NCBI GenBank assembly: GCA_963805715.1
Contig: CAWDVK010000020.1
Span: 744,001 to 808,000 of the forward strand
Direction: 5' to 3'
DNA length: 64,000 bases
Source: CAWDVK01 sp963805715
GTDB taxonomy: Bacteria > Actinomycetota > Actinomycetes > Streptosporangiales > Streptosporangiaceae
Shown: positions 24,810 through 33,731 of the stretch, in pieces
Position numbering within the stretch: the first letter of the stretch is position 1
Layout: each line of letters opens with the position of its first letter
The notes under the pieces: model-generated
Told to the model about the DNA's origin: nothing
The model's input: only the letters and a program-made list of their open reading frames with translations
Database searches by the model: none
Position numbers and translations under genes: made by a program

Positions 24810-25577
24810 ATGGCCGGCGTGGCGACCATCGTTGCCTTTCATGCGCATCCCGACGACGAGGTGCTGCTGACCGGCGGCACGCTGGCGCGGCTCGCGGCCG
24901 GCGGCCACCGGGTGATCATCGTGGTCGCCACGGACGGGATCGTCGGCCACGCGGCCGCTCGCACCCGGCTGGACGAGCTGCAGGCCAGCGCTTCGATCCT
25001 CGGCGCTGCTTGGGTGGTTCACCTCGGCTACGCCGACAGCGGTCACGGGCCGGTCCTCTACCCCGACCCGCCGGGCCGGGTGCGGTTCGCGCGCGCCGAC
25101 ACCGGCGAGGCCGCGGCCCGGCTGGCCGACCTGATCCGCGACGAGCACGCAGATGTGCTGCTGAGCTATGACCCGCAGGGCGGCTACGGTCACCGCGACC
25201 ACGTCCGGGTACACGAGGTCGGTGCCCGCGCGGCCGCTATCACCGGCATACGCGTCATGGAGGCGACGCTCCCCCGCGAGCTCGTCATCCGGGCGCTCAG
25301 CCCGGTGCGCGTCCCCCGGCTGGTGGTCCGGCACGACCGGCGGGCCATCAGCGCGGGATTCACCCCCCGGTCCGCGATCACGCACCGGATTGACGTGCGG
25401 CGCTTCGCGGCGCAGAAGCAGGCCGCTCTCGCCGCTCATCAGTCCTACGCGAGCGGGCGGGGCAGGACTGCGCGGCTGTGCCGGGTCATGCTCGCGCTGC
25501 CGACGCCCGTCTTCGGCCTGCTGCTCGGGCGCGAGTGGTACGCCGAGCCCGGCGCACCGCCCGGCGCGACCGGGTGA
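24810..25577 (+). CDS. PIG-L/LmbE family deacetylase
   Basis: A 255-residue zinc-dependent de-N-acetylase. The metal-binding motif AFHAHPDDEVL lies at residues ~8-18 and the third ligand motif GYGHRDHVRVHEVG near residue 130. The family includes MshB and Mca of mycothiol metabolism and GlcNAc-PI deacetylases. The Rossmann-like order and length fit; the exact substrate cannot be told because it stands alone. ATG follows CGAGG. Confidence 0.88.
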   Translation: MAGVATIVAFHAHPDDEVLLTGGTLARLAAGGHRVIIVVATDGIVGHAAARTRLDELQASASILGAAWVVHLGYADSGHGPVLYPDPPGRVRFARADTGEAAARLADLIRDEHADVLLSYDPQGGYGHRDHVRVHEVGARAAAITGIRVMEATLPRELVIRALSPVRVPRLVVRHDRRAISAGFTPRSAITHRIDVRRFAAQKQAALAAHQSYASGRGRTARLCRVMLALPTPVFGLLLGREWYAEPGAPPGATG

Positions 25578-25616
25578 AGCAGCCGCCGACCACGGTCAGG
25601 ATCGGGCTATCCCCGC

Positions 25617-26186
25617 TCAGAGCTTCCCCTGGTTCCTGGCCGCCAGGATGATCTGGGTCACCATGTAGGTGCTCAGGCCGAGCTTCTGCGCGATCTCCTC
25701 GGGCCGCAGCCGCTGCTGGTTGTACAGCAGCGCCAGCTTCTCCTGTGACGTGCTCCACGGGCGGCTCACATCGCGGGCCTGCTGACGGCGAGTCGCCGGA
25801 GGCTTGTTACGGGCGGCCGCGGACGGGCGGCGCGAGGCCTGAGGCAGGGGGCGGCCGGGCTGGTTACGGGCGGGCTGGTTACGGGCGGGCTGGTTACGGG
25901 CGGGCTCGGCAGTCCCGGCCTGGTCGGCCTCGGTGACCGCGGCCCGGGATGAGGGCGCCGGAGCGCCGAAGGACCCGCGCCGCTGATCGTGGTACTTGCC
26001 GCTGGCCAGATCCTCGCGGGCGCGGTCATCGAGGATCATGTACTGCTCGGCGGACTTATTGACTCCGATGGCGACCATGGTCAGGCCGGTCGCGTTCTTT
26101 TCCTGGCACTCAGGCGCCATGCAGTAGTCGTACTTGAGTGCCCGCTCGGGATGCAGTTCGCTCCCGCACGTCATGCATTGCGGCAT
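25617..26186 (-). CDS. Zinc-ribbon protein with C-terminal helix-turn-helix
   Basis: A 189-residue protein in three parts. Residues 1-30 form a short zinc-binding ribbon (Cys4, Cys7, Cys22, Cys27). Residues ~75-140 are a disordered, basic linker with three PARNQ repeats from a 15-bp minisatellite. Residues ~145-189 are a sigma-region-4-like helix-turn-helix (EKLALLYNQQRLRPEEIAQKLGLSTYMVTQII). The mix suggests a DNA-binding regulator or RNA-polymerase-associated factor. I do not know a named family. Confidence 0.7.
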   Translation of the reverse strand: MPQCMTCGSELHPERALKYDYCMAPECQEKNATGLTMVAIGVNKSAEQYMILDDRAREDLASGKYHDQRRGSFGAPAPSSRAAVTEADQAGTAEPARNQPARNQPARNQPGRPLPQASRRPSAAARNKPPATRRQQARDVSRPWSTSQEKLALLYNQQRLRPEEIAQKLGLSTYMVTQIILAARNQGKL

Positions 26187-26525
26187 TAATATTCTCTCAT
26201 TGTCCAGCTATCAGCGATTTCACGCCCGCCGGAGAACTCGCCTCTCACGGCGGGCGCGAGTTTCGCAGTCTTCTTGTCAGCGCGCCGCGGTTTGCGCGCT
26301 CAGGTAAAACCCCTGGTCAGCGCGCAATGTTCCCGAACGCTAAGGCTGGCCGGGGGCCGGCAGGCCAGAGCCGCATTGCCGGCCAGCTTTAGTGCCTCAT
26401 CGAGCTGCTCCTGACTGAGCAGCTCATGCGTCTGCACCTGGCGGAAGGCTCCCGTGGCCGTGACCGCGACGCTCACCGCCGCGGCGCTGAGCGATCCGGG
26501 AACGTCGGGGTGAGAGCATGGGCCC
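26187..26525. other. Intergenic region without a recognised gene
   Basis: The upstream region of the zinc-ribbon gene is lower in GC (26187-26330) and probably holds its promoter. A minus-strand frame (26300-26545) has one stretch resembling the tail of fumarase/aspartase but too little to call. Confidence 0.5.
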
Positions 26526-26912
26526 GTGTTCGAGCATCCGGTCAAGGTCAGATGGCGTGACGTGGACGCGCTGGGTCACGTCAATCACGCCGTGTTCCTC
26601 ACTTACCTTGAGGAGGCCAGGGACGCGTTCTACGCGCAGATGCTGCGCACAGATCCGCACTACGTGGTGGCCCGGATCGAGATCGACCTGCGCGCCGAGG
26701 TCCGCTACCCGGACAGCCAGGTGACGGTGCGGATCGAGGCCGAGAGCGTGGGACGGACCAGCCTGACGACCCGCGAGACGATCCTCACGCCGGCTGGCGA
26801 GGCGGCGGCCCTGGCGCGTGTCGTCACGGTCCGCTGGGATGCCGGGCAGCGCCAGCCGATCCCGTTCAGTGAGGCGGAGCGCGTGCAGCTCGCGGCAGCC
26901 ATCGCCAGGTGA
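26526..26912 (+). CDS. Acyl-CoA thioesterase, 4HBT hotdog fold
   Basis: A 128-residue single hotdog-fold protein. RWRDVDALGHVNHAVFLTYLEEARDAF carries the 4-hydroxybenzoyl-CoA-thioesterase motif with the active Asp (DALGHVNH), followed by strands IEIDLRAEVRYPDSQVTVRI and ARVVTVRWD. It would hydrolyse acyl-CoA thioesters in the cytosol. GTG start; no ATG in this frame fits. Confidence 0.85.
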   Translation: MFEHPVKVRWRDVDALGHVNHAVFLTYLEEARDAFYAQMLRTDPHYVVARIEIDLRAEVRYPDSQVTVRIEAESVGRTSLTTRETILTPAGEAAALARVVTVRWDAGQRQPIPFSEAERVQLAAAIAR

Positions 26913-26938
26913 GCCGGCTGGAAAATTTCCTGCCGCCG

Positions 26939-26966
26939 TGTCGATCCCGCGCGACGGCATTCGACG
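26939..26966 (+). promoter_or_regulatory. Candidate ECF42 promoter
   Basis: TGTCGA (26939-26944) is followed after 17 nt by CGACG (26962-26966), ~100 bp before the DGPF gene. As I recall, ECF42 target promoters have TGTCGA at -35 and CGA/TC at -10, usually before DGPF genes next to the sigma gene, which is the arrangement here. Confidence 0.6.
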
Positions 26967-27062
26967 CGTGGGCAACAGAACAGGTTGGCGGTGACGCGGC
27001 CGGAGAACCTGGCATAGGACCGGCACGGCCGCCGCTCACCGCGGAAGCAAAGGAGCAGGACC

Positions 27063-27404
27063 ATGCGATTCCTGGGTTACACGCTGGCCGACCCGTCGGC
27101 GCCGATGCCCGCGCCGACGCCCGAGATGTACGCCAAGATGGGCGAGTTCGTGGCCGAGGCCACGAAGGCCGGGGTGGTGCTGGCCACGGGCGGCCTGGCG
27201 CCGTTCGAGGAGGCGACCAAGGTCCGGTATGCCGACGGCGATTTCACCGTGATCGACGGTCCCTACACCGAGGCCAAGGAACTGATCGGCGGCTGGGCGC
27301 TGCTGGAGGTCCGGGACAAGGCCGAGGCGATCGAGTGGACGAAGCGCTTCCTCGCGGTGGCTGGCGGAGGCGAGTCCACGATCCGGCAGGTCTACGGGCC
27401 GTGA
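27063..27404 (+). CDS. DGPF/YCII-related protein
   Basis: A 113-residue ferredoxin-like YCII-family protein with the DGPF-type signature VIDGPYTEAKELIGGWALLEV and the flanking GLAPFEEATKVRYADGDF. These small proteins are the standard neighbours and targets of ECF42 sigma factors; biochemical role unknown. AAGGAG lies 8 nt before ATG. The sigma gene follows 104 nt later on the same strand. Confidence 0.9.
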   Translation: MRFLGYTLADPSAPMPAPTPEMYAKMGEFVAEATKAGVVLATGGLAPFEEATKVRYADGDFTVIDGPYTEAKELIGGWALLEVRDKAEAIEWTKRFLAVAGGGESTIRQVYGP

Positions 27405-27508
27405 CCGGCCGGCCAGTTCCGGCAGGGCAGCAGGCCTGGCGGCCTTCGCAGGCCCGACGCCCCGCCGGAACTTGCCTGGCCGCAGGCGCAGTGATGTGAT
27501 CGGGGCTT

Positions 27509-28792
27509 GTGAGGGGCTCGCCTGTCCATGCCGCGATCGAGACCGTCATCAGGCTGGAGTCGTCCCGGCTGATCGCAGGGCTGGCCAGGTACGCAGGCGG
27601 TGACCTCGGCATAGCCGAGGAACTCGCCCAGGATGCCGTGGTCGCCGCCCTCGAGCAGTGGCCGCAGGCGGGGGTGCCAGCCAGCCCTGGCGCATGGCTG
27701 ATGACGGTCGCCAAGCGCAGGGCGGTCGACCAGTTCCGCCGCAACCGGGAGCTGGAACGTAAATACGCGCAGATCGCGCGGGCCCTGGAGGCCGAGGCGG
27801 ACGACGGCACCGCAGCCCTCAGCCGCGTGGTCGCCGACGACATCGACGACGACGTGCTGCGGCTGATCTTCATCTCCTGCCATCCGGTACTGCCCGTGCC
27901 GGCCCGGGTCGCGCTCACGCTGCGCCTGCTCGGCGGCCTGACGACGGCCGAGATCGCCCGTGCCTATGTCGTGCCCGAGCCGACGATTGCCCAGCGCATT
28001 GTCCGGGCCAGGAAAACGCTCGCCGCCGCGCGCGTCCCGTTCGAGACACCCGACGGCAGCGAGCGCCCGGCCAGGCTCTCGTCAGTCCTTGAGGTGATCT
28101 ACCTCATTTTCAATGAGGGCTACTCGGCCACCGCCGGCGACGACTGGATGCGCCCGGCCCTGTGCCACGAAGCCCTGCGGCTGGGAAGGGTCCTGGCCCA
28201 GCTCGCGCCGGCCGAGCCGGAAGTCCATGGCCTGGTCGCGCTGATGGAGATCCAGTCGTCCAGGATCGGCGCCCGGACGGGACCGTCGGGCGAGCCGGTC
28301 CTGCTGCTCGACCAGGACCGCGCACGGTGGGATCAGCTGCTCATCAGGAGGGGGCTGGACGCCCTTGCGCGGGCGGAGGCACTCGCAGGCTTGCATGGCC
28401 CATACGTGCTGCAGGCCGCGATTGCCGCCTGCCACGCGCGGGCCTTCCGGGCGGAGGATACCGACTGGGCGCGCATCACCGACCTGTACTCGCTGCTCGC
28501 CGAGGTGATGCCCTCGCCCATCGTGGAGCTGAACCGGGCCGTCGCCGTGTCGATGGCGTTCGGCCCCAGACAGGGACTTGACCTGGTCGACCAGCTCGCT
28601 GCCGAACCCTCGCTGCGGAACTACCACCTGCTGCCCAGCGTCCGCGGGGACCTGCTGCTCAAGCTGGGCCAGGCCGAGGCCCGGGCAGAGTTCCAGCGCG
28701 CCAGCGAACTGACCCGCAACGCCAGGGAACGAGAGCTCTCCGCCCGGCGAGCCCGCTCGGCTGGCGCGCAAACCGCCGGCGCCGAGGCCTGA
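27509..28792 (+). CDS. ECF42-group sigma factor with TPR-like C-terminus
   Basis: A 427-residue protein. Residues ~5-75 are sigma region 2 (LARYAGGDLGIAEELAQDAV, WLMTVAKRRAVDQFRR), ~115-170 region 4 (ALTLRLLGGLTTAEIARAYV, PEPTIAQRIVRARKTL). The long C-terminal part (~180-415) has the ECF42 features IYLIFNEGYSA, LCHEALRLGRVLAQLAP, QAAIAACHARA and PIVELNRAVAVSMAFGP, a TPR-like domain thought to control activity in place of an anti-sigma factor. The DGPF gene and a TGTCGA promoter motif lie upstream. Confidence 0.92.
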   Translation: MRGSPVHAAIETVIRLESSRLIAGLARYAGGDLGIAEELAQDAVVAALEQWPQAGVPASPGAWLMTVAKRRAVDQFRRNRELERKYAQIARALEAEADDGTAALSRVVADDIDDDVLRLIFISCHPVLPVPARVALTLRLLGGLTTAEIARAYVVPEPTIAQRIVRARKTLAAARVPFETPDGSERPARLSSVLEVIYLIFNEGYSATAGDDWMRPALCHEALRLGRVLAQLAPAEPEVHGLVALMEIQSSRIGARTGPSGEPVLLLDQDRARWDQLLIRRGLDALARAEALAGLHGPYVLQAAIAACHARAFRAEDTDWARITDLYSLLAEVMPSPIVELNRAVAVSMAFGPRQGLDLVDQLAAEPSLRNYHLLPSVRGDLLLKLGQAEARAEFQRASELTRNARERELSARRARSAGAQTAGAEA

Positions 28793-29068
28793 TCAGCTCG
28801 CTGACCGCGATCCCGGACCCCTGGCGCTCGAGGGACCGGCTCAGCTGACACGGCGCAGCCCTCCGCGAGCGGCACGGCCTGCAGGGCGATGCGTCGATGT
28901 CAGCGAGGACGCGCCACGGCCGGCCGGGCGGGCCGCCTATCGTGAGCGCGCTCGCGCTGGCTGCAGCACCGCTCCGAATTCACCCGCGGCGGGTGATCGA
29001 CGTCGCACCGCGGTGCCGTTTACTGCCAGTCGGGCCGGAATCGGCCGGCCTGACGGGCAGGAGGCGAA

Positions 29069-31417
29069 ATGGCACTGCGGGAATACGACCCCGGCACCGC
29101 TTTCCCCGGCGTGATCGGCCGGACGGCGGAGGAGTCGAGTCCGGCCTGGCCGCGGCCGCTGCGCGCCCGGCCTGGCGCGCCGAACGTGCTGTTCATCGTC
29201 CTCGACGACACCGGGTACGGGCAGCTGGGCTGCTACGGCAGCCCGATCGCCACCCCGAATATCGACAGCCTGGCCGCTGACGGCCTGCGCTACAGCAACA
29301 TGCACACCACGGCCTTGTGCTCGCCGTCGCGGTCCTGCATCATCACCGGGCGCAACCATCACGCCAACGCCATGGCGGCGATCAACGAGATCGCCACCGG
29401 GTATCCCGGCTACAACGGCAGCATCCCGTTCGAGAACGGCTTCCTGCCGGAGATGCTGCAGCAGCACGGATACAGCACCTACATGATCGGCAAGTACCAC
29501 CTGCTGCCGTCGGAGTTCGAGTCGGCTGCCGGGCCGTTCGACCGCTGGCCGCTGGGGCGGGGGTTCGAGCGGTTCTACGGCTTCCTCGGCGGTGACACCA
29601 GCCAGTGGTACCCGGACCTGGTCTACGACAACCACCAGGTTGAGCCGCCCGGCACGCCCGAGCAGGGCTACCACCTGACCGCCGACCTGGCGGACAAGGC
29701 CATCGGCTTCATTGCCGACGCCAGGCAGGTGGCCCCGGAGAAGCCGTTCTTCCTGCATTTCTGCACCGGCGCGACACATGCGCCGCATCACGTTCCGGCG
29801 GAGTGGGCGGACCGGTACGCCGGGCAGTTCGATGACGGCTGGGACGCCTACCGGGAGCGGGTCCTCGCCCGGCAGCAGGAACTCGGCATCATGCCGGAAG
29901 ACGCCGAGCTGTCCCGGCATGATCCGGACGTCCCGGACTGGGATTCCCTGTCACCGGATGCGCGGCGGCTCGCGGCCCGGATGATGGAGGTGTACGCCGG
30001 ATTCCTGTCCCATACCGATCACCAGATCGGCCGGCTGCTCGATTTCCTGCGGGAGGCCGGCGAGTTCGACAACACCATCATCATGGTGGTGTCCGACAAC
30101 GGGGCCAGCCCCGAGGGCGGCCCCACCGGCACGACCAACGAGCTGCAGTTCTTCAACAACGCGCAGGAGCCGCTGGAGGACAGCGTCGCCGCGATCGGCG
30201 AGCTCGGCAGCCCGGCCACGTTCAACCATTACCCGTGGGGCTGGACCTGGGCGGGCAACACGCCGTTCCGCCGGTGGAAGCGCGAGACCTACCGGGGCGG
30301 CGCGTGCGATCCGTTCATCGTGTGCTGGCCGGCCGGGATCAGCGCGCGCGGCGAGATCCGGTCCCAGTACGCGCACCTCATCGACATGGTCCCGACGGTC
30401 CTGGACGTGCTCGGCGCCGAGCCCCCCGCGGCGATCAAGGGCGTGACCCAGTCCCCGATTCACGGCGTCAGCTTCGCGCAGACCTTTGCCGACCCGGCCG
30501 CCCCGACCCGCCATCACACGCAGTACTTCGAGATGTTCGGTCACCGCTCGATCGACCACGACGGCTGGCGGGCCGTGTGCCCGTGGCCGGGGCCCTCGTT
30601 CGCCGAGTCCGGCCGTCAGTTCGGGGCGCCGATCACGGCGGAGACGCTGACCGGCCTCGACGCCCGTCACTGGGAGCTGTACCACGTCGCGGACGACCCG
30701 GCCGAGAACCACGACCTGGCCGCGCAGCACCGGGACAAGCTCATCGAGATGATCGCCCAGTGGTACGTGGAGGCCGGCAAGTACAACGTGCTGCCGCTGG
30801 ACGGCAGCGCGCTGGAGCGGCTGATCACTGAGCGGCCGCAGATCGCCGAGCCGCGGACCAGCTACGTGTTCCGGCCCGGCACCCAGACGGTCCCCGCCGC
30901 CGTCGGTCCGCGGATCTGCAACCGCCCGCACTCGGTCACCGCCGACGCGGAGATCCCGCCGGGCGGAGCCGAAGGCGTCCTGCTCTGCCAGGGCACCGGC
31001 GTCGGCGGCTGGTCCTTCTACATCTCCGGCGGAAGGCTGCATTACGCGCACAACTACGTCCGGCGCGCCGTGTACGAGGTGTCGTCGCCGGATCCGGTGC
31101 CGGCCTGGCACCGGCTCCGCTTCGAGTTCGAGCCCACCGGGAAGCCGGACTTCGCCGCGGGCCGGGGCTCGCCCGGCCGTGCGCAGCTGTATATCGACGA
31201 GCGGCTGGTGGCGCAGGCGGAGTTTCCCGTCACCACGCCGGTGGCCTTCAACCCGGGGGGCCTGACCTGCGGCGCCAACCCCGGCCTGCCGGTCACGGCC
31301 GCCTACCGGTCGCCGTTCCGGTTCACCGGCATCCTGCGCACCGTCACCGTCGACCTGTCCGGGGACCTGATCACCGACACCGAGGGCGAGGCGCGCATGG
31401 CCATGGCGCGCCAGTAG
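29069..31417 (+). CDS. Arylsulfatase, type I (formylglycine) sulfatase
   Basis: A 782-residue sulfatase. NVLFIVLDDTGYGQLGCYG gives the first metal-binding aspartates (Asp46, Asp47); Cys84 in LCSPSRSCIITGRNHH is the cysteine converted to formylglycine (C-x-P-x-R); VSDNGASPEGG supplies the other Asp/Asn ligands; and WGWTWAGNTPFRRWKRE is shared with the second sulfatase of this window. The C-terminal ~180 residues form a beta-rich lectin-like domain. It hydrolyses sulfate esters; no signal peptide, so probably cytoplasmic. AGGAGG precedes ATG. Confidence 0.92.
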   Translation: MALREYDPGTAFPGVIGRTAEESSPAWPRPLRARPGAPNVLFIVLDDTGYGQLGCYGSPIATPNIDSLAADGLRYSNMHTTALCSPSRSCIITGRNHHANAMAAINEIATGYPGYNGSIPFENGFLPEMLQQHGYSTYMIGKYHLLPSEFESAAGPFDRWPLGRGFERFYGFLGGDTSQWYPDLVYDNHQVEPPGTPEQGYHLTADLADKAIGFIADARQVAPEKPFFLHFCTGATHAPHHVPAEWADRYAGQFDDGWDAYRERVLARQQELGIMPEDAELSRHDPDVPDWDSLSPDARRLAARMMEVYAGFLSHTDHQIGRLLDFLREAGEFDNTIIMVVSDNGASPEGGPTGTTNELQFFNNAQEPLEDSVAAIGELGSPATFNHYPWGWTWAGNTPFRRWKRETYRGGACDPFIVCWPAGISARGEIRSQYAHLIDMVPTVLDVLGAEPPAAIKGVTQSPIHGVSFAQTFADPAAPTRHHTQYFEMFGHRSIDHDGWRAVCPWPGPSFAESGRQFGAPITAETLTGLDARHWELYHVADDPAENHDLAAQHRDKLIEMIAQWYVEAGKYNVLPLDGSALERLITERPQIAEPRTSYVFRPGTQTVPAAVGPRICNRPHSVTADAEIPPGGAEGVLLCQGTGVGGWSFYISGGRLHYAHNYVRRAVYEVSSPDPVPAWHRLRFEFEPTGKPDFAAGRGSPGRAQLYIDERLVAQAEFPVTTPVAFNPGGLTCGANPGLPVTAAYRSPFRFTGILRTVTVDLSGDLITDTEGEARMAMARQ

Positions 31418-31615
31418 CCGCCCGTCATGCCCGGCTGTCCTTCGTTCCGGAACGGATAACCCGAGCCGCCCCGGGCACGCTGCCCCATCTGCCCCGCCGG
31501 GGATCGCTGCGCATGCTGCCGCGCGGCCGCGGCCGGCGGCGCGGACGGCTTCATTGACACGCCCACAGGGGCATGCGACGTTGGAGATCCCGAATCGCCC
31601 TCCCAGGGAGCAAAC

Positions 31616-32428
31616 ATGGCGACAGCGACGAAGCTGCACGTGCTGGACTGCGGCGCGATGAGCTGCGACCTCACCTGGCTCCTGCTCAAGCCGGGCCGCA
31701 GCATCCGGCCGCGGCAGGACAGGGAGCGGCCGGTGGAGTGGTATCCGTGCACCACGCACGCCGTCCTGGTCGAGACGCCGGAGGGCACGATGCTGTGGGA
31801 TACCAGCTGCCCGCGGGACTGGGAGACCCGCTGGGCGCCCACCGGGCTGCAGGACTTCTTTCCCTACGACCAGGTCGGCGAGGACGAGTACCTCGACGCA
31901 CGGCTCCGCCAGCTCGGCATCTCCGCGGAGCAGCTCGACTACGTCGTCTTGTCGCATCTGCACTTCGACCACGCCGGCAACGTACGGACGTTCGCCGGGG
32001 CGGGCCCGCGGCTGGTCGTGAACGACAAGGAGAAAGAGTGGGCCTTCGGCTACGAGGGCGCGTTCAACGGCGCGCACCTGAAGGCCGACTACGAGGGCCT
32101 GGACTTCGAGACCGTGTCCGGTGACGCCGAGTTCCTGCCCGGCGTGACGTTCCTGGAGGCGCCCGGCCACACCCCCGGCACCATGGCGATGCGCGTCGAC
32201 CTGCCGCAGACCGGGACGATGATCTTCACCTCCGACGCCGTCTACATGGGCGACTCCTACGGCCCGCCCGCCACGCCGGCGGCGATCGTCAACGACCTGT
32301 CCGCGTGGTACGCCTCGGTCGAGAAGCTCCGCGGGATCGCCGAGAAAACCGATGCCACGGTGGTCTTCGGCCACGACGCGGAGCAGCTGAGGTCGCTCCG
32401 CCGGGCCCCGGACGGGTTCTACGCCTGA
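31616..32428 (+). CDS. Metallo-beta-lactamase-fold lactonase (AttM/BlcC-like)
   Basis: A 270-residue hydrolase of the N-acyl-homoserine/gamma-butyrolactone lactonase group. The dinuclear zinc motif is HLHFDH at residues 114-119, followed by EAPGHTPGTMAMRV (third His) and IFTSDAVYMGDSY (bridging Asp). WYPCTTHAVLVETPEGTMLWDTSCP is typical of AttM/BlcC-like lactonases. These enzymes open lactone rings. It heads a same-strand run with a HOT-type alcohol dehydrogenase 11 nt downstream, pointing to a lactone that yields a hydroxy acid such as 4-hydroxybutyrate. GGGAGC precedes ATG; TTGACA at 31554-31559 may be its -35 box. Confidence 0.88.
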   Translation: MATATKLHVLDCGAMSCDLTWLLLKPGRSIRPRQDRERPVEWYPCTTHAVLVETPEGTMLWDTSCPRDWETRWAPTGLQDFFPYDQVGEDEYLDARLRQLGISAEQLDYVVLSHLHFDHAGNVRTFAGAGPRLVVNDKEKEWAFGYEGAFNGAHLKADYEGLDFETVSGDAEFLPGVTFLEAPGHTPGTMAMRVDLPQTGTMIFTSDAVYMGDSYGPPATPAAIVNDLSAWYASVEKLRGIAEKTDATVVFGHDAEQLRSLRRAPDGFYA

Positions 32429-32439
32429 GGAGGCGCAGC

Positions 32440-33729
32440 GTGAGCAGCACCATGCCCGCCAACCCGGAGGCGATCTTCACCTACGGGGCACCGCAGCTGA
32501 AGTTCGGGCCGGGCGCGTCCGATGAGATCGGCTTCGACCTCAGCCAGTACGGGGTCCGGCGCGCGCTGGTGGTGACCGACCCCGGCGTGGCGGCGACCGG
32601 CACCCCGGAGCGGGTGGCCAGCCAGATGGCCCAGTTCGGCATCGAGGCGCACGTGTTCAGCGGCGTGCACGTGGAGCCGACCGACGAGAGCATGAGCGCG
32701 GCGATCGCCTACGCGCGGGACAGCGGGCCGTGGGACGCGTTCGTGGCCGTCGGCGGCGGATCGAGCATCGACACCGCGAAGGCCATCAACCTGCTGCTGA
32801 CCAATCCCGGCGAGCTGATGGACTACATCAACGTCCCGGTCGGCAAGGGCACCGCCCCGGTCAACCCGCTCCGCCCGCTGATCGCCGTGCCGACCACCAC
32901 CGGCACCGGGGCCGAGTCCACCACCATCTGCGTGCTGGACGTGCTGTCCCAGCATGTGAAGACCGGGATCAGCCACGCCCGGCTGCGGCCGACCCTGGCC
33001 GTGGTCGATCCGCTGCTGACCCGGACCCAGCCGGCCGGCGTGACCGCCTCGGCCGGCATGGACATCCTGTGTCACGCGCTGGAGAGCTACACGGCCCGCT
33101 GGTATACGACCAACGAGCGCAAGCGCCCCGAGCAGCGGGTGCCCTACTGCGGCTCGAACCCGATCTCCGACATGTGGTCGGAGAAGGCGATGCGGCTGCT
33201 CGCGACCTCGTTCCGGACCGCCGTCCGGCATGGCGATGACGCCCAGGCCCGCGCGGACATGGCGATCGCGGCCACGTTCGCGGGGATGGGGTTCGGCAAC
33301 GCCGGGGTGCACATCCCGCATGCGAACGCCTACCCGATCGCCGGGCGGGTCCGCGACTTCCACCCCAAGGACTACCCGCCGCAGGAGCCGATGGTGCCGC
33401 ATGGCATGTCCGTGGCACTGACGGCACCGGAGGCGTTCCGGTTCACCTTCGAGGCCTCGCCGCAGCGCCATATCCGGGCCGCGCAGCTGCTGGCTCCCGG
33501 AGCCGGCCAGCCCGCGAACGCCGCCGAGTTCCTGCCGTCCGTCCTCATCGACCTGATGCGGGACATCGAGATCCCGAACGGGGTCGCGGCGGTCGGCTTC
33601 ACCTCCGCCGACATCCCCTCCCTCGTCGAGGGCACCATGAAGCAGCAGCGGCTGCTGGCCACCTCGCCCAGGCCGGTCAGCGAGGACGACGTCGCGGGGA
33701 TCTTCGCCCGGTCGATGGAGCTGTGGTAG
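32440..33729 (+). CDS. Hydroxyacid-oxoacid transhydrogenase (HOT) family iron dehydrogenase
   Basis: A 429-residue iron-containing alcohol dehydrogenase resembling human ADHFE1 along its length: HVEPTDESM, FVAVGGGSSIDTAKAINL, YINVPVGKG, LIAVPTTTGTGAESTT, SAGMDILCHALESYTARWY, GSNPISDMWSEKAMRLL, GMGFGNAGVHIPHANAYPI and VPHGMSVALTAPEAF. Predicted iron ligands are Asp208, His212 and the two later histidines. HOT moves hydride from 4-hydroxybutyrate to 2-oxoglutarate, giving succinic semialdehyde and D-2-hydroxyglutarate without free NAD. GTG start with GAGGAGG 6 nt upstream, 11 nt after the lactonase stop. Confidence 0.85.
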   Translation: MSSTMPANPEAIFTYGAPQLKFGPGASDEIGFDLSQYGVRRALVVTDPGVAATGTPERVASQMAQFGIEAHVFSGVHVEPTDESMSAAIAYARDSGPWDAFVAVGGGSSIDTAKAINLLLTNPGELMDYINVPVGKGTAPVNPLRPLIAVPTTTGTGAESTTICVLDVLSQHVKTGISHARLRPTLAVVDPLLTRTQPAGVTASAGMDILCHALESYTARWYTTNERKRPEQRVPYCGSNPISDMWSEKAMRLLATSFRTAVRHGDDAQARADMAIAATFAGMGFGNAGVHIPHANAYPIAGRVRDFHPKDYPPQEPMVPHGMSVALTAPEAFRFTFEASPQRHIRAAQLLAPGAGQPANAAEFLPSVLIDLMRDIEIPNGVAAVGFTSADIPSLVEGTMKQQRLLATSPRPVSEDDVAGIFARSMELW

Positions 33730-33731
33730 CG

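Noticed and set aside
26300..26545. Minus-strand frame with LLSQEQLDEALKL, like the C-terminus of aspartase/fumarase.
   Set aside because: Only a dozen residues are suggestive; the rest has no family character.
29069..31417. The first sulfatase as part of the lactonase-HOT operon.
   Set aside because: A ~200-bp gap with a possible promoter separates them, and desulfation has no clear link to the proposed lactone route; co-regulation remains possible but unsupported.
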